In this document: piece after piece, positions 16,776 to 25,374 of the stretch
How the letters are laid out: every line of letters starts with the position of its first letter
Numbering within the stretch: the stretch's first letter is position 1
NCBI GenBank assembly: GCA_020635355.1
Contig: JACJZW010000014.1
Span: 16,456-80,455 of the forward strand
Reading direction: 5' to 3'
Source: Flavobacteriales bacterium
GTDB taxonomy: Bacteria; Bacteroidota; Bacteroidia; NS11-12g; UBA9320
Length of the DNA: 64,000 nt
Notes under the pieces: model-generated
What the model was told of the DNA's origin: nothing
The model's database searches: none
Seen by the model: only the letters and a program-made list of their open reading frames with translations
Translations under genes and position numbers: made by a program

Positions 16776-17846
16776 ATGACTCAATGGCGTAGCTCACGTC
16801 TCCTCTGGATCGTTCTTCTTATTGCTGCATGTAATGTTGAATCGGATGACCGATGGCAATACGACGCCGTTGGAGAGTTCGGTGATGTAGTTGTACTTAC
16901 CGATCAAATGACCTGGGGACAACATCGAACCTTAATTGATTCGGTATTTGGACGACCGCTTCCCGGGATCGCGGGTACCGAGCCCTTCTTCACGATCCGA
17001 CCATCTGATGAGAGCAATTTTGACGGCTATTTCAAGAAGAATTATAATGTATTCATTCTGCTTCAACGGGATCGGTGGAACCGCATGAAGGATTTATTCA
17101 CTAATGGTTTGCAACAAAAAATTGAATCCAAGTTTAATCCCGATGGCTTGGTGGTTTTCAAACTGGAGGATGTTTGGGCCAAACCACAGCGGGTGCACTT
17201 CATCCTGTCACCAAGTGAGGATATGACTGTTAAAACCTTGCAGAACAAACGTGGATCCCTTTTGCAACAAGCCCTGGAAACGGAGTGTGAAACCACCAGT
17301 GTCACCCTCCTGGATAACAAGCCTGAGAAGGATACCTTCCTGAATCGAATGCTGGAAGAGAAGGGCTACGCCATTCGCAAGCCCATCACCTATCGGTTGA
17401 GTGTGTCATCGGAGGAGTGTACCGGTATCATGCGCGATATGAATGGAAAACGATTGGGAATGTATTTCTATGAAGAGCCTTACACCGACCAAAAACAATT
17501 CAGTTCATCCTATATCATCGGACGCAGGAATGATGTGCTGGGACGCCATTTAACCGGCTCACAGCGGGCCGACAGCGTTCCTACCTTCATGTCTACCGAT
17601 ACGGTAAACGTAAAGCTGTTCAGACGACAGTTCGAGTTGAATGGATTGTATGCTATAGAGACCCGAGGATGGTGGGAGATGGAGAACGACTACATGGCGG
17701 GACCATTTGTGAACTACACCGTTCTCGATACCAAAAACAATCGGGTTATTACCATGGATGGGAACATTTTCGCTCCGGGTAAGGAAAAAGGGAGATTGAT
17801 TCGGCAACTCTATGTGTTGGCTTCAACATTCAAACTGAAAGAGTGA
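16776..17846 (+). CDS. DUF4837 lipoprotein
   Basis: About 356 residues. The ATG at 16776 gives a lipoprotein signal ending LLIAAC (Cys19); the longer frame from 16707 would overlap the transglycosylase. The body matches the DUF4837 family of Bacteroidota: GEFGDVVVLTDQMTWGQ near the N-terminus, a central KNYNVFILLQRDRW segment, and a C-terminal RGWWEMENDYMAGPFVNYTV block. Function is unknown; it is predicted to be anchored in a membrane facing the periplasm. It is coupled to purN by a GTGA overlap and follows the murein transglycosylase closely, so the three are probably co-transcribed. Confidence 0.85.
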   Translation: MTQWRSSRLLWIVLLIAACNVESDDRWQYDAVGEFGDVVVLTDQMTWGQHRTLIDSVFGRPLPGIAGTEPFFTIRPSDESNFDGYFKKNYNVFILLQRDRWNRMKDLFTNGLQQKIESKFNPDGLVVFKLEDVWAKPQRVHFILSPSEDMTVKTLQNKRGSLLQQALETECETTSVTLLDNKPEKDTFLNRMLEEKGYAIRKPITYRLSVSSEECTGIMRDMNGKRLGMYFYEEPYTDQKQFSSSYIIGRRNDVLGRHLTGSQRADSVPTFMSTDTVNVKLFRRQFELNGLYAIETRGWWEMENDYMAGPFVNYTVLDTKNNRVITMDGNIFAPGKEKGRLIRQLYVLASTFKLKE

Positions 17847-18421
17847 AAAAAACACGTCTAATTCTATTTGCGAGCGGCAGCGGCACCAATGCCGAGAACA
17901 TTATTCGATATTTTGAACACCATCCCTGGATTGAGGTGTGTGGTGTGTATTGCAACAAGGCAGATGCCGGAGTCATACAACGGGTAGAACCATACTCTGT
18001 TCCAACGCGTGTTTTTAAACCATCTGAATTAAAAGATGGTGTTGTGCTGCAGGAGTTGGCAGATCAGGAAATTGATTACATCGTTCTTGCCGGATTTCTT
18101 CTGCTGATCCCAACCGAATTCGTTCGGGCCTTTCCGGATCGAATCATTAATATTCATCCGGCCTTGCTACCTAAGTATGGAGGTAAGGGAATGTATGGGA
18201 TGCATGTTCATGAGGCCGTAGTAGCCGCGGGTGAGACCGAGAGTGGCATCACCATTCACCTGGTGAATGAGCACTATGATGAGGGAGAATCCCTCTTTAA
18301 GGCTCATGTTCCATTGGAGAAGACGGATACGCCACAGGATGTAGCCGGACGAATTCATGAACTTGAATACCGTTTTTTCCCAAAAGTTATTGAACGCTAC
18401 ATACGGTTTGGTAAGTCCTGA
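17843..18421 (+). CDS. purN: Phosphoribosylglycinamide formyltransferase
   Basis: Transfers a formyl group from 10-formyl-THF to GAR in purine synthesis (cytosol). The 192-residue length is normal. Motifs: LILFASGSGTNAENIIRYF (GAR phosphate loop), INIHPALLPKYGGKGMYG with the catalytic Asn/His pair, and a SGITIHLVNEHYDEG segment with the catalytic Asp. The start is a GTG at 17843, overlapping the DUF4837 stop by four bases. The stop codon at 18419-18421 abuts the stop of the convergent T9SS cargo gene with no gap. Confidence 0.96.
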   Translation: MKKTRLILFASGSGTNAENIIRYFEHHPWIEVCGVYCNKADAGVIQRVEPYSVPTRVFKPSELKDGVVLQELADQEIDYIVLAGFLLLIPTEFVRAFPDRIINIHPALLPKYGGKGMYGMHVHEAVVAAGETESGITIHLVNEHYDEGESLFKAHVPLEKTDTPQDVAGRIHELEYRFFPKVIERYIRFGKS

Positions 18422-19138
18422 TCAAGGCTTAACAATCTTCTTGACAAAGTTTTCACCGTCAAATTGAGTGTGAACGTAATACGTTCCCGACGCGGCTTCC
18501 TTTAGGTCAAAGGTGTTGGGTTTGCTCAAATCATCCGATTTAACCTGGGCAACCGATCGTCCGTAGGCATCAAACAATTCGATGGTTCCGCTTTTCTTAC
18601 GCGTAAAATTGAATTGAACTGAGACATGATCTTCGGCCGGAGATGGATAAACCTTGTAATCTGTACCGTTGGGATTGCGTTTGAGCTGAACCACTTCTTC
18701 CGTACTCAACACATAGGTTTGGCGAGATTCCATGATGTGAAATCTCGGGAACCAATCATCGTCCATGGACGTTTTAGAGCTGCTCCATTCGGTTGAGAAT
18801 CGGAGAAAGAGGCTGTCTTGAAGATTGAGTTTGTTGATCACCGTGTCGAGTGATTTGTTGAATTGATCATCCACCGAAAAATACCCAATGAAGGTACGCG
18901 ACGTGTCTCCGATGCGCCGTAGGTGGACACTAACCTGATAGGCGGAAATTTTGGTGTTACGCATCCCGGAGGTGTCAAAAACCTGATCGGCATCAAATTC
19001 CCGGAGTTCGGTTTGGGTAGCATAACCGGGTTCCAACCCAACGTAACCTTTCAAGGACGTGATAAAGACCGGACACGTTTGACTTGGATTTGAAAAGAGG
19101 AAGAGTGCAATTGTCAGAATGGTGTAAAGTGGTTTCAT
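18422..19138 (-). CDS. Small secreted protein with T9SS type A sorting domain
   Basis: 238 residues with a signal peptide (MKPLYTILTIALFLFSNPSQ). The N-terminal ~140 residues are beta-rich and unrecognised. The C-terminal ~80 residues are a T9SS type A sorting domain: YKVYPSPAEDHVSVQF, GTIELFDAYGRSVAQ, and the final GTYYVHTQFDGENFVKKIVK. The protein should therefore cross the outer membrane by T9SS, with the sorting domain removed by PorU. It lies 34 bases downstream of the PorE-like gene, probably in the same leftward unit. Confidence 0.82.
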   Translation of the reverse strand: MKPLYTILTIALFLFSNPSQTCPVFITSLKGYVGLEPGYATQTELREFDADQVFDTSGMRNTKISAYQVSVHLRRIGDTSRTFIGYFSVDDQFNKSLDTVINKLNLQDSLFLRFSTEWSSSKTSMDDDWFPRFHIMESRQTYVLSTEEVVQLKRNPNGTDYKVYPSPAEDHVSVQFNFTRKKSGTIELFDAYGRSVAQVKSDDLSKPNTFDLKEAASGTYYVHTQFDGENFVKKIVKP

Positions 19139-19172
19139 GTTTTCTCAACGTCCATTCCAACGGTTTGGTATA

Positions 19173-21104
19173 TCAATCGATGATCTTCATCTCGGTGCGT
19201 CTGTTTTTGGCTTTACCCTCATCGGTATCATTGGTAGCTACAGGAACAGAAGAACCGTATCCTTTGTAGGTGAGTCGGCCGGCATCAATACCTTGATTAA
19301 TCAAGTAGGTATAAACTGATTTGGCCCGGTTCTCTGAAAGGGTCACATTGTTTTTCGCATTACCGGTATTGTCCGTATGGCCTCCAATTTCAATACGGAT
19401 CTCCGGATTGTTGCGCAGAAAGTCAACCACCAGATTCAGTTCCACGCGCGATTCCGGCTTCAAATCCCATTTGTCGGTATCAAAGAAGGTGTTGCGCAGC
19501 ACAATAGGCGTGTTCTTGGAGATTTTCTTCAAGCCGATCTCCAGATTGAAGGGTTTGTCCAGACTTGCCGAAGTAAGTTCAAAGTTCTCCGAATGAAATA
19601 GGTAGCCTGTTGCACGGGCTTCAAAGGCATAGTTGGAATGAGCCGGTATGGCGATCAGGAATTCACCGTTTACCGGATCGGATGTAGCACTAGCCACCTG
19701 TTTTCCTGTTGCGAGATCAAATAATTCTACGTGGGCTTCCAATCGTTTTTTGGTGTCCACATCAAACACAATTCCATGAACATATCCGGTAGGACTGGGA
19801 CGAGCGCCTTCATACAAGTCCATGGAGTAGATATCCATTCCTCCATACGAATCATCGGTGAGACCATCGGTTGAGATGTATGCCTTGTCGCCGGTGCGGT
19901 TCACCACGATGTTCCATTGATCATCATGTGTATTGATGGGGTATCCCAAATTCATGGGCTCGGACCACTTATCGCCCGTTTTTCGGGTAACATAAATGTC
20001 GCATTTGCCCATGCCGGGTAATCCATCAGAAGAGAAGTACAGCGTTTTTCCGTCATTGTGGATGAACGGGAATTGCTCTTCTCCCGGCGTGTTGATAGCG
20101 CGCATGTTGATGGGAACAGACCAACCTTTATCTGTTTTTTCACTGTACCAGATGTCGGAGCCTCCATAACCACCGGGTCGGTTAGACGCAAAATATAGTG
20201 TTTTGCCGTCGGCTGAGAACGCAGGCTGACTTTCCCATTCTTCGGTGTTCACCGGGCGCCCAAGGTTTTTGGGATCCGACCACACGTCTCCGATTTTACG
20301 GGTATACCAAATATCAAAACGTCCTAATCCTCCACCTCTTGACGAGGCGTAATACAATTGTTTGCCATCCGGTGATGATCCAAAGGCACCTTCGTTCATT
20401 TCCGTATTCACCGGTTTACCCAAGGATTTGGCCGGCATCCAGGCGGTATCTTTTTTCTCTGAATAATAGATGTCTTCATTCTGGTTCATGTAAAAGATGC
20501 TGCCATCCCGCTTGGTAAAGAAGAGCGTTTTTTCATCCGTGCTCAAACCCGGAAAATATTCTTCCAGATTGGAGTTGATGGAAGGGCCAAGATTGACCGG
20601 ATGATAGGGAACAGGATGTGCCATGGCATCTTTGGCAAATCTGGCCGATGCAATTTTTAATTCAGCGTCATCCCGAACGCTGGACGGCCCAACCAGTGCG
20701 ATGAGTTGATTGAGCGTTCGTATACAGTCGTCATACCGATCGGTTTCAAACTGCACATTACCCAAATCAATAAGGGCATAGACGTTTTCCGGTTCAATTT
20801 CCAACAGGTGGACGATGGCGTCCTCCGCTTCGGTATAGCTTTTCCGATTGAGGTAAATCTCTCCGCTTAAACCCCAGGCATCGGCATACCTAGGATCGAT
20901 CTTAAGAGCTTTTTTAAGGTATTCCAGCGCTTTGTCGTCTTCACGGATATCGTGCGCCAGCAACGCTTGTCCGAACAATTCATAGGCCTTCTTGCTCTTG
21001 GTGCCAATGGGCTGTCCTTTGCCCTTCTTTTGACCTTTACACGAGGTAAGTGAGAGGGCCAGAACACAGAACAGGGTAACTAGAAAACGAAGTGTTTTGA
21101 TCAT
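19173..21104 (-). CDS. PorE-like lipoprotein: TPR, PD40 beta-propeller, carboxypeptidase-regulatory and OmpA domains
   Basis: 643 residues. Signal peptide with lipobox ending SLTSC (Cys22); TPR motifs at about 35-165 (AYELFGQALLAHDIREDDKA, NVYALIDLGNVQFETDRYDD); PD40/WD40-like propeller at about 180-415 with repeated LYFASNRPGGYGGSDIWYSE-type blades; a carboxypeptidase-regulatory-like Ig fold (about 430-510, GIVFDVDTKKRLEAHVELFD); and a C-terminal OmpA peptidoglycan-binding domain (about 530-643, NPEIRIEIGGHTDNTGNAKN, LSENRAKSVYTYLI). The same domain order is described for PorE of Porphyromonas gingivalis, a T9SS component tethering the outer-membrane complex to peptidoglycan. Bacteroidota carry several paralogues, so orthology with PorE is not established. 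A companion protein at 36257-38032 has SPOR in place of OmpA. Confidence 0.85.
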   Translation of the reverse strand: MIKTLRFLVTLFCVLALSLTSCKGQKKGKGQPIGTKSKKAYELFGQALLAHDIREDDKALEYLKKALKIDPRYADAWGLSGEIYLNRKSYTEAEDAIVHLLEIEPENVYALIDLGNVQFETDRYDDCIRTLNQLIALVGPSSVRDDAELKIASARFAKDAMAHPVPYHPVNLGPSINSNLEEYFPGLSTDEKTLFFTKRDGSIFYMNQNEDIYYSEKKDTAWMPAKSLGKPVNTEMNEGAFGSSPDGKQLYYASSRGGGLGRFDIWYTRKIGDVWSDPKNLGRPVNTEEWESQPAFSADGKTLYFASNRPGGYGGSDIWYSEKTDKGWSVPINMRAINTPGEEQFPFIHNDGKTLYFSSDGLPGMGKCDIYVTRKTGDKWSEPMNLGYPINTHDDQWNIVVNRTGDKAYISTDGLTDDSYGGMDIYSMDLYEGARPSPTGYVHGIVFDVDTKKRLEAHVELFDLATGKQVASATSDPVNGEFLIAIPAHSNYAFEARATGYLFHSENFELTSASLDKPFNLEIGLKKISKNTPIVLRNTFFDTDKWDLKPESRVELNLVVDFLRNNPEIRIEIGGHTDNTGNAKNNVTLSENRAKSVYTYLINQGIDAGRLTYKGYGSSVPVATNDTDEGKAKNRRTEMKIID

Positions 21105-21141
21105 TGGGTAAAATTAATCCAGCGGTTGGTATTGTAAACGG

Positions 21142-21636
21142 TCATCGTTTTTCAAACTCAATAACCTTCAGGTTTCGCATATCTGAACCATCAATTTCCA
21201 GCGAAATCATGGTGCGAACGTGATGGAAACCATGGATTCCAATGGCGCCCGGGTTAATGTGAAGGTGTTGAAGCGCTGGGTCGTACATCACCTTCAAAAT
21301 GTGGGAGTGACCACACACTACCAGATTGGGTTTATAGGCTGCGATTTCTTTCATGGCATTGGACTTGTAACGGCCTGGATAGCCGGTGATATGTCTCATA
21401 TATACCCGAACGGATTCACAGGTAAAGGTATTGGTTTCAGGAACTGCCAAACGAAGATCTGCGCCATCAATGTTGCCGTAAACACCCTGAACAGGGCGTA
21501 CTTCTTCCAGTTGGGTCAACACAGACATCGTTCCCCAATCTCCGGCATGCCAAATCTCATCGTGCTGAGCGGCATGACGTAAAATGGCGTCATCCATATA
21601 CCCGTGCGTATCGGACAGGATCAGGATGCGTTTCAC
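21142..21636 (-). CDS. YfcE/MJ0936-type metallophosphoesterase
   Basis: A calcineurin-like phosphoesterase of 164 residues, the usual size for the small YfcE/MJ0936 group. Metal-binding motifs: LILSDTHGYMDD (DxH), EIWHAGDWG (GDxx), VYGNIDG (GN-D) and VVCGHSHILKVMYD (GH-x-H), then HINPGAIG. It probably hydrolyses phosphodiesters in the cytosol; the substrate is unknown. It lies between the DUF3127 gene (11 bases) and the PorE-like gene (37 bases), all leftward. Confidence 0.92.
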   Translation of the reverse strand: MKRILILSDTHGYMDDAILRHAAQHDEIWHAGDWGTMSVLTQLEEVRPVQGVYGNIDGADLRLAVPETNTFTCESVRVYMRHITGYPGRYKSNAMKEIAAYKPNLVVCGHSHILKVMYDPALQHLHINPGAIGIHGFHHVRTMISLEIDGSDMRNLKVIEFEKR

Positions 21637-21647
21637 TTAGGTGTGAA

Positions 21648-22010
21648 TTAAAACGGCAGGTCCCCCTCCGTTTCGTCCATGTTGATAACCGGCGCTTCCG
21701 GTGGATCCATGGCGGCATTCAAACCGCTACCTCCGGCTGTTTCAACATCAATTTTCCAGGCACGTACATCGGTGTACCACCGTTCATTGTATTCGCGCGA
21801 TTCGATATTGATGCCCACCTTGATTTGTGTGCCGGGTTGAAGTTTTTGAATCTCATCCACTTTTTCACCCCAACAGGTGATGGCAACTTGTTTGGGATAT
21901 TGCTCAACGGTTTCAATGATCATATCCTGCTTTTGCCAGGCACCTCGCTGACTTTCTCCGCGCTGTACGGGCATCAACTTCACTACTTTTCCACTCAGTT
22001 CTAAGCTCAT
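21648..22010 (-). CDS. DUF3127 protein with SSB-like acidic C-terminal tip
   Basis: About 120 residues from the ATG at 22010; the frame extends to 22121, but that would run into the divergent LysE upstream region. The sequence MSLELSGKVVKLMPVQRGES and QKQDMIIETVEQYPKQVAIT are typical DUF3127, a Bacteroidota family predicted to form a single OB-fold like single-stranded DNA-binding proteins. The last residues DETEGDLPF resemble the conserved acidic DDDIPF tip by which SSB recruits DNA-repair partners. A nucleic-acid role is therefore plausible but unproven. It probably heads the leftward unit 22010-18422. Confidence 0.85.
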   Translation of the reverse strand: MSLELSGKVVKLMPVQRGESQRGAWQKQDMIIETVEQYPKQVAITCWGEKVDEIQKLQPGTQIKVGINIESREYNERWYTDVRAWKIDVETAGGSGLNAAMDPPEAPVINMDETEGDLPF

Positions 22011-22126
22011 TGTTTTTTTGTTTGGTTCGAAACTACGGGCCAACTTAGCATTATGCACGGAAACCGCAACTAAATTGTTCACCCGTTTTGCACTTCGCTG
22101 CATTTCTGCCATTTTGCGCATCGAAC

Positions 22127-22762
22127 GTGAACGAATTAATTGCCTTTTTCTTTGCTACAGGTATCAGTTTATATGGTTCCATGGTAGCTGGTTTGGTCAA
22201 TGTAAATGTGGTATATGCGGCTTTGCATCAGTCCAAACAACACGCTAAGTGGATGGCGCTGGGTGGTGTGTTACCGGAATTGCTGTATTCCGCCATCGCC
22301 ATATTTGGTGTGGAATTGGTTCGAACAAACCAGAAACTATTTGACGTACTTCAGTTTGCGGTCATACCGATACTCATAGGAATGGGGGTATTTTTTCTGT
22401 TTCAGAAGCAAGATCCGGATGCTATTCAGGAGGATAAAAGTCAGAAACGGTCGTTTCTGAAAGGGCTACTGCTGGCCATGGTAAATCCACAGCTCATTAC
22501 GTTCTGGTTTGGCTGGTTACTCATAGCCTATACCTTTTTGGATTTTGATGATTACTCCCTGATTTCACCCAAACTCACCTTTGTGCTGGGTACGGCTGTT
22601 GGAGCTTATATTATGTTGCGCATTCTGATTTACATCACGGTACGAAACCGCGATCGCATTTTAGGCTGGATGCGTTTCCCCATTAATAAGGTCATTGGTT
22701 GGATTTTAGTAGTCATTGGTCTTCTTCAGTTAGGTATCACCCTCATTCATCAATTTTCATGA
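22127..22762 (+). CDS. LysE/RhtB-family amino-acid exporter
   Basis: A polytopic inner-membrane protein of about 211 residues with five to six TM helices. The N-terminal helix has the family's G-x3-P/V-G-like region (ATGISLYGSMVAGLVNVNVV), followed by SKQHAKWMALGGVLPELLYS and LKGLLLAMVNPQLITFWFGW (NPQ-x-F/W, a LysE signature). It is expected to export amino acids or related metabolites; the substrate is unknown. A GTG at 22127 is preferred because it places the first residue just before helix 1; an ATG at 22088 is in frame but adds 13 unlikely residues. Its stop overlaps the start of the next gene (ATGA). Confidence 0.85.
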   Translation: MNELIAFFFATGISLYGSMVAGLVNVNVVYAALHQSKQHAKWMALGGVLPELLYSAIAIFGVELVRTNQKLFDVLQFAVIPILIGMGVFFLFQKQDPDAIQEDKSQKRSFLKGLLLAMVNPQLITFWFGWLLIAYTFLDFDDYSLISPKLTFVLGTAVGAYIMLRILIYITVRNRDRILGWMRFPINKVIGWILVVIGLLQLGITLIHQFS

Positions 22763-24864
22763 AGCGGTGGTTTGTTTTACTGGCCATTTTGTTGCCTTGC
22801 TTTGCCTTTGGGCAATGGGGGATGCAAAAGAAATGGCATCCCATGGGACCGTTTGAGTGGCCTGAACAAGGTGTGGATAGCGGACAGTGGTCGGCTAACG
22901 GATTGGGCTGGATTGAAAGTCTGGCTGTATTTGAATCCGATCCGTCCATCATGTATGCAGGAAGTGGAACGGGTGGATTGTATCGGACCCAAAATGGTGG
23001 AAAGACCTGGACATTTGCTTTTGATGTGGAGCGCGTTTGTGGCGTAACCGATATTGTTCTGGATGAACACAATCCCAATCACCTTTGGGTAGCCACCGGA
23101 ACCACGTATTGGGATCTGGATTGGGGCTTGGGCGTCCTGGAGTCCTTTAACGGAGGTCGAAGTTGGGTCACCACAGGCTTGTATTTCAGACCGGAGGATC
23201 AGAAACCATTGTGGTGCTTAAAGCGCAGTTCACAGAACCCCGATCTATTTTTTGCGTGTTCCGAAACGGATATCTTTCGATCCCGTGATGGTGGCAAAAA
23301 TTGGGAGGTTGTTTTTGACCGACCAGACGATTCCCGGGTTCATTTCAGACATCTCAGTATTCATCCAACCAACGATCAGCGCATCGTGGCAAGTGGAGAT
23401 TATGTGCTCACATCAATGGATGGAGGTACCACCTGGGAGGATCAATCAACCAAATTGATGTATCGGAATCAACTCACCAAAACCGACTCCCTCCCCGGAC
23501 GATTTGCGCATGCCGTGAATCCCCAACATGGCGATCAATTGTTGGTGGCATATTCCTATCGGTACAAGGATTATGTTGAGCGATCCAACGACTTTGGACA
23601 AACCTGGGAGGTGATTTTAGCGAGATCAACATTTAATCGGCTGGACAGAACCCATGCTGAAATTGCCTGGCATCCAACCGATAGCAATGTTGTCTTGATT
23701 GGCTGTGTTCGGGCTTTTGTTTCCGAGGATCTCGGGAAGACATTTCGGGTGAGTACGCAGCCCAAAGTAGATGGGGCGGATTATGTACACGACGATATAC
23801 GAGCCATCACCATCACAAAGGATGGCCTCATGTATCTTGGAAATGATGGTGGTGTAGCGGTAAGTATGGATACCGGACGTACGTGGAGCAATGTGAGCGG
23901 CAAGGGACTTACCGTTACTCAGTTTTTTGATATAGCGGCAGACTATGGTCGGCTTGCCGGTGGGTGTCAGGATTTGAGTTCGATGTTGTGGGTGGATGGT
24001 ACATGGCGCAATACCAGTCAGATCTACGGAGATGGCGGAAATAATCTGGTGTTGGACAGCGCGGTATTTGTGATGCATTCCGGCAGTTTGCAACGAGGCA
24101 CATTTCAGAATCAAAAATGGTCGCCCATTCGTGTGCCCTATTCTGCTGGACGATTTTCTTATCCGTTTATGTTGAATCCGTGGGATTCCAGTGCGATTTG
24201 GGTAACAGATCACCATCTATGGGAATACGACCTCGATCAACCAAACTGGAAGAACCGTTCTGAGCGAATCACCCCAGGAATCACCAAGATTACCGCACTA
24301 GCCACACATAAGGAATCAGGCCTGATCGTCATGGCCAAGGATCAACCCACCTGGAATGATCAACGATCCGGTTTAACCGGCCGATTATTCAAAGGAATGT
24401 ATCAGGGCGATGAAATCCAATGGACCGATGTCACTTCCACCTTTGGCATAGTTGCTTGGCGGAGTATTTCAGATGTTGCTATTAACCCGAAGAATGCACA
24501 GGAGGTTGTTGTATGCCTGAGAGGCTATGATCAGGCTGATCGCCGGTTTAAGGTTTATCGATCACTGGATGGCGGACAAACATGGAACAACATGTCCAAT
24601 GGACTTCCCGATCTGTTGTGTAACCGACTCCGCTTTACGGTTTCAGGAGACTATCTTCTGATGGGCACGGATGAAGGGGTGTTCTATTTCGATCGATCCG
24701 CAAACGCCTGGAAAGAGTTTGGTCGCAAGATGCCGGCCTATCACATTACCGATATTGAATTGGATTATCCTTCACGGTCCATCTATCTGGCCACGTTTGG
24801 TGGAGGCGTATGGCGGATGAAGATGCCGAGGAAAATCTATAATCGAAGATCTAAGAACGAATAG
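22759..24864 (+). CDS. Secreted sortilin/BNR-like beta-propeller protein
   Basis: About 701 residues from the ATG at 22759, with a signal peptide (MKRWFVLLAILLPCFAFG); the longer frame from 22699 overlaps LysE. At least seven Asp-box motifs of the form S-x-D-x-G-x-x-W are visible (for example SRDGGKNW, SMDGGTTW, SNDFGQTW, SMDTGRTW, SLDGGQTW), spread over the whole length. They point to a VPS10/sortilin-like or exo-sialidase-like propeller; sialidase catalytic residues were not seen. No T9SS sorting domain is apparent at the C-terminus (GGGVWRMKMPRKIYN), unlike its relative at 43192-45768. The start overlaps the LysE stop by four bases. Confidence 0.82.
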   Translation: MKRWFVLLAILLPCFAFGQWGMQKKWHPMGPFEWPEQGVDSGQWSANGLGWIESLAVFESDPSIMYAGSGTGGLYRTQNGGKTWTFAFDVERVCGVTDIVLDEHNPNHLWVATGTTYWDLDWGLGVLESFNGGRSWVTTGLYFRPEDQKPLWCLKRSSQNPDLFFACSETDIFRSRDGGKNWEVVFDRPDDSRVHFRHLSIHPTNDQRIVASGDYVLTSMDGGTTWEDQSTKLMYRNQLTKTDSLPGRFAHAVNPQHGDQLLVAYSYRYKDYVERSNDFGQTWEVILARSTFNRLDRTHAEIAWHPTDSNVVLIGCVRAFVSEDLGKTFRVSTQPKVDGADYVHDDIRAITITKDGLMYLGNDGGVAVSMDTGRTWSNVSGKGLTVTQFFDIAADYGRLAGGCQDLSSMLWVDGTWRNTSQIYGDGGNNLVLDSAVFVMHSGSLQRGTFQNQKWSPIRVPYSAGRFSYPFMLNPWDSSAIWVTDHHLWEYDLDQPNWKNRSERITPGITKITALATHKESGLIVMAKDQPTWNDQRSGLTGRLFKGMYQGDEIQWTDVTSTFGIVAWRSISDVAINPKNAQEVVVCLRGYDQADRRFKVYRSLDGGQTWNNMSNGLPDLLCNRLRFTVSGDYLLMGTDEGVFYFDRSANAWKEFGRKMPAYHITDIELDYPSRSIYLATFGGGVWRMKMPRKIYNRRSKNE

Positions 24865-24877
24865 CGTTCTTAGATCT
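24847..24877. terminator. Long perfect hairpin spanning the stop codon of the BNR-like gene
   Basis: A 13-bp perfect inverted repeat, AGATCTAAGAACG (24847-24859) and CGTTCTTAGATCT (24865-24877), closes a five-base loop holding part of the TAG stop. It is not followed by a T tract, so it may terminate transcription inefficiently or protect the mRNA 3' end. It may also belong to the repeat region starting a few bases later. Confidence 0.5.
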
Positions 24878-24884
24878 GAGATCA

Positions 24885-25289
24885 GAGTTTTGAGATCAAA
24901 GTGGTGGAATGAAATGTTTCTCAGTCCAACAGGAACAGATAGCGGTTAGCAGTTAGCGGGTAGCGATGCTCGGCCGGGGTAAATGGTAAGCGTTTAAACT
25001 AAGATCTAATATCGAAGATCTAATAACCTGGTATGATCAGAGATCAGAGTTTTAAGATCAGAGTGGGGTTGGTTTGATTCTGCGTATCCGCGAAGCGGAT
25101 CCTTTGCGCAGCGCAGCGGCTCTGCGCTGTCCCCGGATCAGAGGTCAAGATGATTGATTTCGGTCAATTCTTTCGAAACCGTAGTACGGTAATTTTTCCC
25201 GTTAAAGGGGACTCTGCGTTTAAAAATAGGGATGGTGATCTTTGATAAGATCTGAGATTAGAGTTTTGAGATCAGAGTGGGTTGAATGA
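24885..25289 (+). repeat. ~400-bp non-coding direct repeat, copy A
   Basis: Nearly identical to copy B (32157-32557); the visible differences are a handful of substitutions and small indels, such as a 7-base AGATCAG difference near 25040. Internal features: a 25-base word built on AGAGTTTTGAGATCA present three times (from 24884, 25046 as a variant, and 25260); a TAGCGGTTAGCAG word at 24940-24952; hairpin 1 ATCCGC-GAA-GCGGAT (25086-25100); and hairpin 2 CAGCGCAG-CGGCT-CTGCGCTG (25109-25129). No open frame covers it and no transposase is present. The rest of the 24865-25374 gap holds only the hairpin at 24847-24877 and about 85 bases leading to the kinase gene. Confidence 0.93.
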
Positions 25290-25374
25290 GAAGATTTCCA
25301 GTCCTCCAGTAAATCAGTCATCCGGTTGGAGTAGCTGAACAAAATAATTGATAGTCATTACTTTATAAATTATT

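Noticed and set aside
23626..24216. 196-codon open frame antisense to the BNR-like gene
   Set aside because: Rich in His, Ile and Pro without domain structure; the sense strand has clear Asp-box repeats.
24865..25374. Insertion sequence within repeats A/B
   Set aside because: No transposase frame, no clear terminal inverted repeats at the copy boundaries and no target duplication seen.
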